In this document: in pieces, positions 27,089 through 37,500 of the stretch
Numbering within the stretch: the stretch's first letter is position 1
Layout: each line of letters opens with the position of its first letter
Source: Pedobacter sp. AK013
GTDB taxonomy: Bacteria; Bacteroidota; Bacteroidia; Sphingobacteriales; Sphingobacteriaceae
Direction: 5' to 3'
DNA: 64,000 nt
Assembly (NCBI RefSeq): GCF_014205835.1
Contig: NZ_JACHCQ010000004.1
Location: 163,627-227,626, forward strand
Program-made: the position numbers and the translations under genes
The notes under the pieces: model-generated
Databases searched by the model: none
Told to the model about the DNA's origin: nothing
The model's input: the letters and a program-made list of their open reading frames with translations, nothing else

Positions 27089-29762
27089 TTTATGCTTTTT
27101 ATTATTTTTTATACTGATCACTTTCTCCTTTAACGCTCTCGCTCAGTCTCAGTTTAAAATAAGCGGCCGCGTAATCGATTCTTTAAAAAAGCCCATTGAT
27201 GGGGTAAGTATCCGATTGATTACCGATAAAGATACGCTACGGTCTAATTCAGATTCGAAGGGCAATTTTACATTTCCAAAAGTAGGCCACAACAAATTCT
27301 ACCTTAGCATAACGGCATTGGGCTATAAACCTTATGCATCAATTTACGAAGTCGAATCTTCCAAAAAAAGTTCCGACCTGGATCCAATTATACTTAAAAC
27401 CGAAAGCATCCGCCTCGAAGATGTAGAAGTTAAAGTAAAGGTTGATCCCATTAAAATCAAAAAAGATACCATTGAGTACAATGCCGGCGCTTATACCATT
27501 AGGGACAACGATAAGGTTGAAGACCTTTTAAAGCAGTTACAGGGCATCGAAGTTGATGAAAAAGGTGCTGTTACGGCAATGGGAAAAAAAATGACCAAGC
27601 TTCGGGTGAATGGTGAAGATTTTTTTACCAGCAATGTAGAAGATTACATCAGACAGTTGCCTGCAGATATTATTGCCAAACTACAGGTAATTGATGATTA
27701 TGGTGATGAAGCTAATTTTACCGGCATTAAAATCGGTACTCCTCAAAAAATGCTGAACCTGGTTACCAAGCCTGGCATGGATAAGGGTGTTTTTGGCGGA
27801 ATAAATGTGAATTCTGCCACCAATAATGCGCATAATCTGGGAACCAACGGCAGTATATGGAAAAAAACAAAACAGATTGGTTTTGGCGGTCGCTATGGCA
27901 TTACCAATAATGCGTTCAGCCAGATGAATAATGGTGCCTTGAACGGCAATATCAGGGATAAAATTTCAAAAGAATTTAGCGTTAACGGGAGTTATAATTT
28001 TAGCAATGGTACCAATAAATCCATTCAGAGCAACTACCTCGAAACTTTTAACCCTCAGGGAACCATTTACGATTTAAGGGAAAGTACCAATAACTCCAAC
28101 TCTTTAAACAATAACATTAACCTGGGGTTAAACGGTGCTACAAAAAAGAATTATTTCAATGTTTCGCTGGCAGGCTCTTTGGCCGATACCAGGAATGATG
28201 CTTTTTCCACCTCCAATAAAACAGGCTATATCAAGCAAGATCTTATTTCCAATTCAGCTTCCCGCAATAGTAACCCAAATCTTAACGGAAGTATCAACTG
28301 GTCGAGGCGTTTGGCCAATAATAAACGTTCGCTATCCATGGGTTTCAACTTTGGTAGCAGTGGCGGAAATAGCAACAGCACCATTAACGATATTATCCGC
28401 TATTATAATGAAACCACCAATGTGCTGGTTAAAGATTCGTTATTAAACCGTTTGGTAGCTAACAATACTTCAAATTCGAACTTTGGCGGAAATATTCAGT
28501 TTTCGAACTCCTTAAAAAAGGCAAATGATACTAGCGGATACAGTTTTATCAATTTTTCCTATCGTTTTTCGGTAAGCAGGAGCCGGAACCTGCAGACTAC
28601 ATCGGTTACCAGTCCATTAGGAAATAGTTTTGTGGTCGATTCATTAGGGCAGGATTATGTATCGAATTTCATTAACCAGAATATCAGCATCGGTTACAAT
28701 ACCAATAGCAACCGGATCAGTTATAATTTTGGACTTAATTTTTCGCCAAGCATCATTATTGGTAAATACCAGAACACGGGGCAGGAACTCAAAAATTATC
28801 AGCTGAATTTTTCCCCTTCGGCCAATTTAAGCTATCAGATTAAAGACAATGGAAATCTGAGTTTTGGCTATAATGGTTATACCAACTCACCTGATTTTAA
28901 CAAACTGCAGCCTATCAGGAATAATAATGATGTGCAGAACCTGATTATTGGTAATCCCGACCTGAAAGCAACATCGAGCCACACTGCTGATCTAAGTTTT
29001 AATAAATTTAGTACGAAATCTGGCTTAAGTATTATGGCCGGCTTATCGGGAACTTTCGCCATCAACAGCGTGGTGAGTAATACGGTTTTTCTCAGAGATA
29101 CGTTGAATAGTTTAAAGCAACAAACCACCTACGAAAATGTGAATGGCATTTATAATGTAGGTGGAAATTATTCTTTCAATAAAAGGATGCTTGATAATAA
29201 ACTGTCTTTATCTATAAATGGGAATGTTGCTTACAGCCACAATGTTTTTTATACCGATAATGTATTGAACAAGAGTAGCGGCATTAATGTTTCGAATGGA
29301 TTTAGGTTTAACCTCAATCAGAAAAAATATTCTTTTAATACCAGTGCATCATACAGTTTCAGTTCAAATACCTATTCGGTTATGAACCAAAACATTAAAA
29401 ATGTACAGGTGGTGGCTTTGAGTGGAAGTGCCAGCTGGATCCCCGGCAAGCATTTTCGGGTAAATGCATCGGCTTCTAAAAGCTTGAATTTTGGCTATAG
29501 TTTATATGCCGGCAATCCTTTATTGGTAAATATGGGGATAAATACTTCGTTCCTTAAAGGCAACAAACTCCTTTTTTCTGTCCAGGCGAACGATTTATTT
29601 AATCAGGGGGCACTTTTTAGTACCAGTATTACCAACAACTCCATTTCCGAGAACAGGACAAGGTTTATCAGCCGTTTTGTACAGGCTACCTTGAGTTATA
29701 ACCTGAGCCAGTTTGGAAATAAAAAAGGTAAAACGAATGGTAACTTTAATGCCGACGAATAA
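27072..29762 (+). CDS. Outer-membrane beta-barrel protein with carboxypeptidase-regulatory-like domain, 896 aa
   Basis: A signal peptide ends near FNALAQ. Residues about 28-115 form a CarboxypepD_reg-like (beta-sandwich) domain (KISGRVIDSLKKPIDGVSI). A plug-like part follows, with VEDLLKQLQGIEVDEKGAVT, then a long Asn/Ser-rich beta barrel ending before a short hydrophilic tail. It resembles the 'outer membrane beta-barrel family' relatives of TonB receptors that lack a usual TonB box. No SusD partner is adjacent. The ATG at 27072 overlaps the preceding small gene by 17 bp, so translation may be coupled. Substrate unknown. Confidence 0.8.
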   Translation: MRKSNNLCFLLFFILITFSFNALAQSQFKISGRVIDSLKKPIDGVSIRLITDKDTLRSNSDSKGNFTFPKVGHNKFYLSITALGYKPYASIYEVESSKKSSDLDPIILKTESIRLEDVEVKVKVDPIKIKKDTIEYNAGAYTIRDNDKVEDLLKQLQGIEVDEKGAVTAMGKKMTKLRVNGEDFFTSNVEDYIRQLPADIIAKLQVIDDYGDEANFTGIKIGTPQKMLNLVTKPGMDKGVFGGINVNSATNNAHNLGTNGSIWKKTKQIGFGGRYGITNNAFSQMNNGALNGNIRDKISKEFSVNGSYNFSNGTNKSIQSNYLETFNPQGTIYDLRESTNNSNSLNNNINLGLNGATKKNYFNVSLAGSLADTRNDAFSTSNKTGYIKQDLISNSASRNSNPNLNGSINWSRRLANNKRSLSMGFNFGSSGGNSNSTINDIIRYYNETTNVLVKDSLLNRLVANNTSNSNFGGNIQFSNSLKKANDTSGYSFINFSYRFSVSRSRNLQTTSVTSPLGNSFVVDSLGQDYVSNFINQNISIGYNTNSNRISYNFGLNFSPSIIIGKYQNTGQELKNYQLNFSPSANLSYQIKDNGNLSFGYNGYTNSPDFNKLQPIRNNNDVQNLIIGNPDLKATSSHTADLSFNKFSTKSGLSIMAGLSGTFAINSVVSNTVFLRDTLNSLKQQTTYENVNGIYNVGGNYSFNKRMLDNKLSLSINGNVAYSHNVFYTDNVLNKSSGINVSNGFRFNLNQKKYSFNTSASYSFSSNTYSVMNQNIKNVQVVALSGSASWIPGKHFRVNASASKSLNFGYSLYAGNPLLVNMGINTSFLKGNKLLFSVQANDLFNQGALFSTSITNNSISENRTRFISRFVQATLSYNLSQFGNKKGKTNGNFNADE

Positions 29763-29821
29763 AATAATTAAACCCAGATTATTTAGTTTAGCGTTTCGCT
29801 CCTTTACCAATTACCTATCTC

Positions 29822-30559
29822 ATGAAAAGTAAATTCTTGTTTTTTATCTTGCTGATTTCTACAGGCAGTTTGTTTGCCCAGGCTCAGAAAGCAGATTCCT
29901 TAAACAATAAGTCTAAAAAAGAAAACTTTGCCGATGATTGGGCGGCGCTTACGAAGTACCAGAAAGAGAACGAACTTTTGCCTCCTTCAAACCGAAAAGA
30001 AAAGCGGGTGGTATTTTTAGGGAGTTCGATTTTTGAATTCTGGAAACAGAAAGATCCTGAATATTTTACTAAAAACCCATATCTGGATAGGGGGATAAGT
30101 GGGCAGATTTCGCCGCAACTGCTTATCCGTTTCCGGCAGGATGTAATTAACCTTAAGCCAAAAGTGGTAATTATTTTGGCGGGTAGTAATGATATTGCAG
30201 GTAATACAGGTCATGTAACCAACGAAAAGATTATGAACAACATCAAATCGATGGCAGAACTGGCCCGCTTACACCACATTAAAGTGATACTCTGTAAATA
30301 TCTGCCTGTTTATCAATATCCATGGAATAAAAATATTGAGCCCGCTGAAATTATTGTTTCCCTGAATGAAATGATTGCTGCCTATGCAAAAGAGAAAAAT
30401 TACACCGTACTGGATTATTGGACACCATTGGTTGATGAACGCAGTGGCCAGCGATCTGAATTAACGGTTGACGGTGTTCACCCCAACCTGGCCGGCTATA
30501 AGATTATGGAAGAGGTAACAGATGTGGCGATAAAAAAAGCTTTGAAAAATAGACACTAG
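29822..30559 (+). CDS. Secreted SGNH/GDSL hydrolase, 245 aa
   Basis: A signal peptide ends at LFAQAQ near residue 21. The SGNH blocks are in order: GSSIFEFW (block I, catalytic Ser near 70), DRGISGQ (block II Gly), AGSNDIAGN (block III Asn) and DGVHPNLAGY (block V Asp and His). This is the layout of PAF-acetylhydrolase-like and acetylesterase enzymes. It likely removes acyl groups from sugars or lipids in the periplasm; the substrate is unknown. It follows the barrel protein gene by 59 bp and may share its transcript. Confidence 0.88.
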   Translation: MKSKFLFFILLISTGSLFAQAQKADSLNNKSKKENFADDWAALTKYQKENELLPPSNRKEKRVVFLGSSIFEFWKQKDPEYFTKNPYLDRGISGQISPQLLIRFRQDVINLKPKVVIILAGSNDIAGNTGHVTNEKIMNNIKSMAELARLHHIKVILCKYLPVYQYPWNKNIEPAEIIVSLNEMIAAYAKEKNYTVLDYWTPLVDERSGQRSELTVDGVHPNLAGYKIMEEVTDVAIKKALKNRH

Positions 30560-30903
30560 AAGTTCATTGGTCATTAGTTCATTGGTTAGCATTGTGTATA
30601 TAAAATAGAAACGTCGTCATCTCGATTTCGTTTCACTCCGCTCTAAATGACGATAACTTTTAGGAGATAGCTCCTAAAAGTTATATGTCATTCATATTGA
30701 TTTTTTTAGAATAAAATTGATGGGATAATTTGTTTTTATGAATTTTCAATAATATTTGAAAGTTTAATAAGTTTTATTTAGTTTTACTTCATGAAAGGGA
30801 AATAAAATAGTAGATTATACATAATGCCCTTAAATGAGGCTTATTTTTTTAATCTATACTTTCATTTTTTTTCTGAAAATTAAATAATTTAAAGTTGTTG
30901 GTT
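30560..30903. other. Spacer with REP-like element and AT-rich DNA
   Basis: It begins with a word tract (GTTCATTGGTCATTAGTTCATTGG at 30562-30585), then a REP-like hairpin pair (30613-30684), then AT-rich DNA without structure. No gene is visible. Confidence 0.5.
30613..30684. repeat. REP-like element with 14-bp perfect hairpin
   Basis: CGTCATCTCGA ... TAAATGACG forms an outer stem, followed by ATAACTTTTAGGAG (30653-30666) paired exactly with CTCCTAAAAGTTAT (30671-30684). A decayed relative of the hairpin (GATAACTTTAGGAG) is at about 2548. The CGTCAT motif also starts the element at 48364. Confidence 0.6.
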
Positions 30904-31251
30904 ATGGATTACAATGTACTCGGCTATGGCATCTTTATAACGGTTATCGTATTCATCATCGTAGTAGTAGGAAAAATATGTTACCGTAACGGAAATATCT
31001 TTGTGGCCGAACTCATTCCCGATCATCTCGATCTCTGTCAGCAGATTAATAAATCCCTTTTGGTTTCTTACTATCTGGTGAATATTGGCTACTGTGCCAT
31101 GACATTAATAGGGTGGGAGACAATTCTTTCATCGCAGCAGCTTGTAGAAGTTATGGCGGTAAAAGTGGCCACCATTGTTTGCATCCTGTCTATTCTTCAC
31201 TATTTAAATATCTATTTGCTTACCAATACCATTCATAAATTAATAAAGTAA
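30904..31251 (+). CDS. Small integral membrane protein, 115 aa
   Basis: About three hydrophobic segments: residues 5-25, 50-70 and 85-105. A loop ELIPDHLDLCQQINKSLLVSYYLVNIGY links the first two. I do not recognise a named family, but the protein shares layout and the NK.L...YYLxNIGYxxM pattern with the next gene, so the two are probably ancient tandem duplicates. The start at 30904 (MDYNVLGYG) is preferred to an in-frame TTG three codons upstream. Confidence 0.6.
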   Translation: MDYNVLGYGIFITVIVFIIVVVGKICYRNGNIFVAELIPDHLDLCQQINKSLLVSYYLVNIGYCAMTLIGWETILSSQQLVEVMAVKVATIVCILSILHYLNIYLLTNTIHKLIK

Positions 31252-31270
31252 CAATCTAAAATTTTCAATT

Positions 31271-31657
31271 ATGGAAACGACAAAAATTTTAATCGGTTAT
31301 GCAGTTTATTTGCCAGTTGCACTTTTTTTGACTTTTTATGTTTCAAAAACGCTGTTCAAAAACAGTAAAGTATATATGTTAGATATTTTTAAGGGAAGAG
31401 AAGAGATTGCCAATGCGACGAACAAACTCTTCGAAACGGGTTTTTACCTATTGAACATTGGCTTCGCGCTGCTCATTATGAAGATTACGATAGAGGCTAA
31501 CGATTACCGGAATTTAATTGAGGCATTGGGTTCTAAAATCGGTGGCTTTGCCATTTATCTTGGAATGATGCTGTTTATTAACCTGTACTTCTTTTTTAGA
31601 GGGAAACGCAAAGCAAAAGAAAATCAAAGGCCAAATCCTTTCCAACCATCTATGTAG
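31271..31657 (+). CDS. Small integral membrane protein, paralogue of the preceding gene, 128 aa
   Basis: Hydrophobic segments are at about residues 8-26, 55-75 and 92-110. The stretch NKLFETGFYLLNIGFALLIM aligns with the NKSLLVSYYLVNIGYCAMTL stretch of its neighbour. A basic tail GKRKAKENQ follows the last helix. The gene starts 19 bp after the preceding stop, so the two form an operon. Function is unknown; paired products suggest a heteromeric membrane complex, which is inference. Confidence 0.6.
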   Translation: METTKILIGYAVYLPVALFLTFYVSKTLFKNSKVYMLDIFKGREEIANATNKLFETGFYLLNIGFALLIMKITIEANDYRNLIEALGSKIGGFAIYLGMMLFINLYFFFRGKRKAKENQRPNPFQPSM

Positions 31658-31735
31658 TGGCAATAAGAGATCAAGTTTTTAAGTGCATTAGAGTTTAAGT
31701 GTAAAATACTGTATTACAAATTAAAATTTGTTAAA

Positions 31736-32125
31736 ATGATTATTCGATTTATTTATTCTTTTTTAGTCGCGATAGTTGGAATTTTTATACTTTCATTACT
31801 TTGTACGATTCAACAACCCAGTTTTAACCCTATTGATTTATTTTTAATGGTCTTATTTTACTATTTACCTGGAATGTATATATTAATAGTAATCTCTATT
31901 TTTTTGATTCACCTAATTAGGCAAAATAAAGTACTTAGTAGATTCTTAAAAACAAATACGGGCTTTTTTTTAACTTTTTTAGCTTTTGTACTTATTAGCT
32001 CCATAGTTAAAGATAAAATAGTAAGTGATTATGAGTTCATAATAAATTTTGTAATAGCATATATTATATCAATGTTGTTTTATTTTCAGTCTCTAAGAAT
32101 ATTTACGGCCAAAAACAATTTATAA
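31736..32125 (+). CDS. Hypothetical membrane protein, 129 aa
   Basis: It consists almost entirely of four hydrophobic segments separated by short loops (RQNKVLSRFLKTNTG, VKDKIVSDYEF). It is more AT-rich in codon use than the neighbours. I recognise no family. It lies 78 bp after the paired membrane proteins and before a bidirectional terminator. Confidence 0.5.
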   Translation: MIIRFIYSFLVAIVGIFILSLLCTIQQPSFNPIDLFLMVLFYYLPGMYILIVISIFLIHLIRQNKVLSRFLKTNTGFFLTFLAFVLISSIVKDKIVSDYEFIINFVIAYIISMLFYFQSLRIFTAKNNL

Positions 32126-32151
32126 TTTTTATTAACGCAATCATCTCAAAC

Positions 32152-32182
32152 AAAAAAGTCCCGATTCTCATCGGGACTTTTT
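32152..32182. terminator. Bidirectional terminator between convergent genes
   Basis: GTCCCGAT (32158-32165) pairs with ATCGGGAC (32170-32177), flanked by six A on the left and TTTTT on the right. It serves the plus-strand membrane protein gene and ettA on the minus strand. Confidence 0.85.
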
Positions 32183-32183
32183 A

Positions 32184-33863
32184 TTAATTCAATTTTTTAT
32201 ATCTGATGCGTTTTGGGGTAACATCGCCCAAGCGTTTTTTGCGGTTTTCTTCATAATCTGAATAGTTTCCTTCGAAGAAATAAACTTCAGAGTTACCTTC
32301 AAAAGCCAGGATGTGCGTACAGATCCTATCCAAAAACCACCTGTCGTGACTGATTACTACAGCACAACCACCAAAGTTTTCTAAGGCTTCTTCCAATGCA
32401 CGTAAGGTATTTACGTCAATATCGTTGGTCGGCTCATCCAGTAGCAATACATTGGCTCCTTTTTTCAAAGTAATGGCCAAGTGCACACGGTTACGCTCAC
32501 CACCTGATAAAATACCCACTTTTTTCTGCTGATCGCCACCGTTAAAGTTGAACTTTGAAACATAAGCACGTCCGTTTACGGCTTTAGTACCCAGTTGTAT
32601 ATTGTCTAATCCATCGGTAATATTTTCATAAACGGTTTTATCGGCATCTAAATCATTGTGCATCTGATCTACATAACCCAGTTCAACGGTTTCGCCTACA
32701 CGGAAAGTACCGGCATCTGCTTCTTCCTGTCCAGTAATTAAACGGAATAATGTGGTTTTACCTGCGCCATTGGGTCCAATAATCCCCACAATACCTGCAG
32801 GAGGAAGGGAGAAGTTTAAATTATCGAACAATACTTTATCGCCATAAGCTTTGGTAACATTGGTTGCTTCAATTACCACATTACCCAAGCGTGGGCCTGC
32901 AGGAATAAAGAGTTCTAATTTATCTTCTCTTTCTCTGCCATCTTCTGAGGCTAATTTATCGTAGTTGGCTAAACGTGCTTTAGATTTTGCATGACGTGCC
33001 TTAGGCGCCATTCGTACCCATTCTAACTCACGCTCTAATGTTTTCTGGCGTTTGCTTTCTGTTTTCTCTTCCTGCGATAAACGTTTTGCTTTTTGATCTA
33101 ACCAGCTGCTGTAATTCCCTTTCCATGGAATACCTTCACCGCGGTCTAACTCTAAAATCCATCCGGCCACATTATCTAAGAAATACCTATCGTGGGTAAC
33201 TGCAATAACGGTTCCTTCGTAATTTTGTAAAAATTGCTCTAACCAATCGATACTTTCGGCATCCAAGTGGTTGGTAGGCTCATCCAATAATAATACATCA
33301 GGATGTTGGAGCAATAAACGGCACATGGCCACACGGCGACGCTCACCACCTGATAATACACCTATTTTAGTGTCAGGATCAGGGCAACGTAGGGCATCCA
33401 TGGCCCTTTCCAATTTCGAATCAATTTCCCAAGCACCTAAAGAATCGATTTTATCCTGAAGTTCGCCCTGTCTGGCCATTAACTTATCCATTTTGTCAGG
33501 ATCAGAATAGTTTTCTTCCAAACCAAAGGCCTCATTTACTTCTTCATATTCTTTTAAAATGGCGGTAACTTCGGCAACCCCTTCTTCAACCACCTCGCGA
33601 ACAGTTTTTTCTGGATCTAAGATCGGTTCTTGCGCTAAATAACCCACCGAATAACCTGGTGAGAAAACCACTTCGCCCTGGTAAGATTTATCTAAACCGG
33701 CAATAATTTTTAAAAGGGATGACTTACCGGAGCCGTTTAAACCGATAACCCCGATTTTGGCACCGTAAAAGAAAGAAAGGTAAATATTTTTTAAAACCTG
33801 TTTTTGTGGCGGGTAAATTTTATTTACTCCTGCCATTGAAAAGATTATTTTTTCGTCAGACAT
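32184..33863 (-). CDS. ettA: Energy-dependent translational throttle protein EttA (ABC-F), 559 aa
   Basis: This cytosolic ABC-F ATPase binds the ribosomal E site and gates the first elongation steps according to the ATP/ADP ratio. Two ABC domains are visible: Walker A GLNGSGKSSLL with signature LSGGERRRV and DEPTNHLD in the first, and GPNGAGKTTLF with LSGGERNRV and DEPTNDID in the second. The linker between them is Lys/Arg/Glu-rich (ELEWVRMAPKARHAKSKARL), as in EttA. Length matches E. coli EttA (555 aa). The gene is single and ends at the shared terminator. Confidence 0.95.
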   Translation of the reverse strand: MSDEKIIFSMAGVNKIYPPQKQVLKNIYLSFFYGAKIGVIGLNGSGKSSLLKIIAGLDKSYQGEVVFSPGYSVGYLAQEPILDPEKTVREVVEEGVAEVTAILKEYEEVNEAFGLEENYSDPDKMDKLMARQGELQDKIDSLGAWEIDSKLERAMDALRCPDPDTKIGVLSGGERRRVAMCRLLLQHPDVLLLDEPTNHLDAESIDWLEQFLQNYEGTVIAVTHDRYFLDNVAGWILELDRGEGIPWKGNYSSWLDQKAKRLSQEEKTESKRQKTLERELEWVRMAPKARHAKSKARLANYDKLASEDGREREDKLELFIPAGPRLGNVVIEATNVTKAYGDKVLFDNLNFSLPPAGIVGIIGPNGAGKTTLFRLITGQEEADAGTFRVGETVELGYVDQMHNDLDADKTVYENITDGLDNIQLGTKAVNGRAYVSKFNFNGGDQQKKVGILSGGERNRVHLAITLKKGANVLLLDEPTNDIDVNTLRALEEALENFGGCAVVISHDRWFLDRICTHILAFEGNSEVYFFEGNYSDYEENRKKRLGDVTPKRIRYKKLN

Positions 33864-34587
33864 TATAATGTATTGTTTTTAAAGTAGTTTTTAATGCTAA
33901 GATTGATATTAAAGGAAGGTTAACAGTTTTTCTTACAGACTGATTTTGCCTAACCAAATAATGGCAATGCCAAATTGCTTACAAAGATAAGAACAACAAG
34001 CCCATTACAAAGTGGTTTGTAAAGTATATCTTAACTTTTGGCGACGGCTGGATCATAATATCGAATTGAAGACTTAGAATCCCTGCTATATTATAGTGTC
34101 ATCGAAACGGAATGGTATCTAAACTTTAACAAAGTATTATAACCACTTACTGTATTCTGCAAAACTTCATGCGTTAGTTATAATTTTTTCAAAAAAAAAT
34201 AAACGTTACTTAAACGTTTTAATTTGATGATATATGTTTAATTCAGTACTGGATAGGCTTTTCATATTAATTTGGCCCCTAAAAATTACCATATTGCCCC
34301 TCACTCGGATAGGGATTTTAGTAGTTAATTTGTTGCAACCAACCAAATATAATAATGCACATATGAAGAAAACCAAACTATTAAAAACATTGGAATAACA
34401 TCTGCTTATAGTTATCTCTATAATGGATGATTTTGCCTAATTTATCATCAAGCTCTTCACTAACTAGAAAAGCTTTCAGCTGAGTTTTGCAAAGTAAGCA
34501 TATCTGCCATCATAAGGTTTGACCATATGGTGATTGGTATGCTCATGAATAAACTAATCAACAAACAATTTCAACTAAAATCAAAAA
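33864..34587. other. Long control region between ettA and the SusC-like gene
   Basis: The 724 bp hold no convincing gene. AAACGTTACTTAAACGTTT at 34201-34219 contains two AACGTT words whose starts are 11 bp apart. ATAAGGTTTG near 34515 is one base off the -7 consensus spacing. Likely the regulatory region of the downstream nutrient-uptake operon. Confidence 0.5.
34201..34219 (+). promoter_or_regulatory. Paired AACGTT words upstream of the SusC operon
   Basis: AACGTT at 34202-34207 and 34213-34218 sit one helical turn apart, about 370 bp before the SusC-like start. They could be operator half-sites; no regulator gene is nearby, so this is a weak call. Confidence 0.25.
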
Positions 34588-37500
34588 ATGAGAAAAATCT
34601 ACAAAAAGAATGCCCTGATTTCGGGCTGCTTATTTTTCCGTGGAGGCGTATTCCGAACGCTGCTCAGTATGCTGTTATTTTTGGGCATAGGCTTTTCGGC
34701 CTCAGCTCAGAATGAAGTAACGGTAAAAGGGGTAGTCAAAGACACTTTAGGCGGATTACCGGGGGTAAACGTTAAAGTTTCGGGAACAAGCCGCGGAATC
34801 TCTACAGATGATCTGGGAAGATATACCATAAAAGTCGCCCGTTCCGGTAAATTACTTTTTTCCTTGGTAGGTTACAAAGCACAAACTAAAGCTGTTATCG
34901 ACTACGAAAATTCGGGCGATGGAACTTATGTAATTAATGTGGTGTTGAAGCCTGATGCCAATTCCCTACAGGATGTTGCAGTAGTTGGTTTTGGTACACA
35001 GAAAAAGCAAAGCGTAATCAGTTCAATCACTTCCATTAATCCAAAAGAGCTAAAAGGACCAACCAGTAACCTAACAACAATGTTGGCTGGAAGGGTGGCT
35101 GGTATGATTGCTTATCAACGTAGCGGTGAACCAGGTGCAGATAATGCTTCTTTTTTTATTCGGGGTTTAGGCAGTTTCGGTGCTGGTAAGCAAGATCCAT
35201 TAATTTTGATTGATGGTGTAGAATCTACCCAAAATGATATGGCACGTTTACAGCCTGATGATATTGCTTCATTCAACGTGTTGAAAGATGCAACTGCTTC
35301 AGCAGTTTATGGGGCCAGGGGTGCAAACGGTGTGCTTTTGATTTTAACAAAAGCAGGACAGGCTGGAGAAACCAAATATTTTTTCCGTGCTGAAACATCA
35401 TTATCCGGTAATACGAAAAATTTCAAATTCGCAGATAATGTTACCTATATGAAACTTGCTAACGAAGCAGCTTTGACCAGAAGCAGATTGGCGATATTAC
35501 CTTACTTGCAGACTAAAATTGATGCTACGGCGGCTGGTGATAATCCGCTTTTATATCCAAATAACGACTGGATAAAAGAGTTAATTAAGGACTATACATT
35601 TAACCAACGTTATAATATGAACGTAACGGGTGGTGGAAGTAAAGCAAGCTATTACATCTCGGGTACTTATAATATTGATAACGGGGTGTTGAAAGTGGCA
35701 GATCTCAATAATTTCAATAGTAACATCAAACTTAGAAATTATTCTTTGAGATCTACGGTTAATATTAACCTAACCAACACCACTGAAGCTATTATTAGGG
35801 TTTATGGTCAGTTTGATGATTACAGAGGCCCAGTTGGTGGATATGATAGTAACGGAAATAAGATTAATGGTGGTCAGAAAATATTTAACCAGGCGCTTTG
35901 GTCAAATCCGGTAATGTTCCCTGCAGTTTATCCTGCTAGTTATCAGCCCTATTCCAAACATCCTCTATTCGGTAACGCAATTTCTCCTAGTGGATCACTT
36001 TATATTAATCCTTACGCAGAAATGGTTAAAGGATATCAGGATAACAATTCTTCAACCTTACAAACACAAATTGAACTAAAGCAAGATTTAAAAGGGGTAC
36101 TGCCAGGTTTAAGTGCACGGCTGATGTCTTACGTAATCAGGTATTCCTACTTTGATATTGCGCGGAATTATAATCCTTTTTACTATTCGGCTGTTCCTAA
36201 TCCGGCAGGTGGAGATATTATGCTCAACTTATTAAACAGTGGTGCACCTCCAACGTATGGACTTACCGGAACAGAATATCTGAATTATTCAGAGGGAACT
36301 AAAAGTTTAAACTCTACTTTTTATACAGAAGTAGCTGTAAATTATAATCATACTTTTAAAGAGAAACATGCGGTAACCGGAATGTTGATTACCAATATGA
36401 GGAATTATCTGGCTGCGAACGCAGGAAGTCTTCAGTTGTCGTTGCCGTCCCGTAATCAGGGCGTATCCGGACGTGCAACTTATGGATATGATAATCGCTA
36501 TCTGGCAGAATTCAACTTTGGCTATAATGGATCGGAGCGTTTTGCTGCAAATAATCGTTTTGGTTTCTTCCCATCCTTTGGTTTGGGTTATTTGATCTCA
36601 AATGAAAAATTCTTCAAACCATTGAGCAGTGTATTAAGCAATGTAAAATTAAGAGCCACTTATGGGATAACCGGTAATGATCAAATTGGAAGAACTCAGG
36701 ATCGTTTCTTTTATCTTTCAGAGGTAAACATGAATAACGGATCTTTTGGTGGAACATTTGGGGAGAATAACTTTTATTATAAAGATGGTATCTCAATTTC
36801 TCGTTATGCAAATCCTTTAATCACATGGGAAAAATCTAAGCAACTCAATCTTGGTTTGGATATGACCCTGTTCGATGCATTAAGTCTCAATATTGATGTA
36901 TATAAACAAAACCGCTCAAATATTTTAACAGATAGGGTATATGTGCCAAGCACAATGGGACTTCAGGCGGCAGTTAAGGCCAATACCAATGAGATGGAAA
37001 GCAGGGGAGTTGACTTTTCGGCTAACTATAATAAGTCTTTTGGAAACGGCATGTATTTGCAATTAAGAGGTAATTTTACCTATGCCACTAATAAAATCTT
37101 AATCAACGATGAGCCTGCTTATAATACAAATGAGGCATACCGCTCCCGTGTAGGACTACCAAGTACACAAACTTTTGGATATATCGCAGAAAGGCTATTT
37201 GTTGACGATGCTGAAGCTAAAAATTCACCTGTGCAATTTGCCGGTAAACCTGGACTTGATTACGGTGGCGGTGATATCAAATACAGAGATGTAAATGGCG
37301 ATGGTATTATATCAGAAGCAGATGCTGTGCCTATCGGATTACCACAAGCACCAGAAATTATTTATGGTTTTGGAGGAACATTTGGCTTTAAAGGTTTTGA
37401 TATCTCTGCTTTTTTTCAAGGTTCTGCCCGTTCATCATTCTTTATCAATCCGCAAAATATTTCTCCTTTTGTATTTAACGGAGGTTCGCAAAATGGTCTT

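Noticed and set aside
34527..34715. 62-codon open frame overlapping the SusC-like start
   Set aside because: Out of frame with the clear SusC signal peptide and without any family match.
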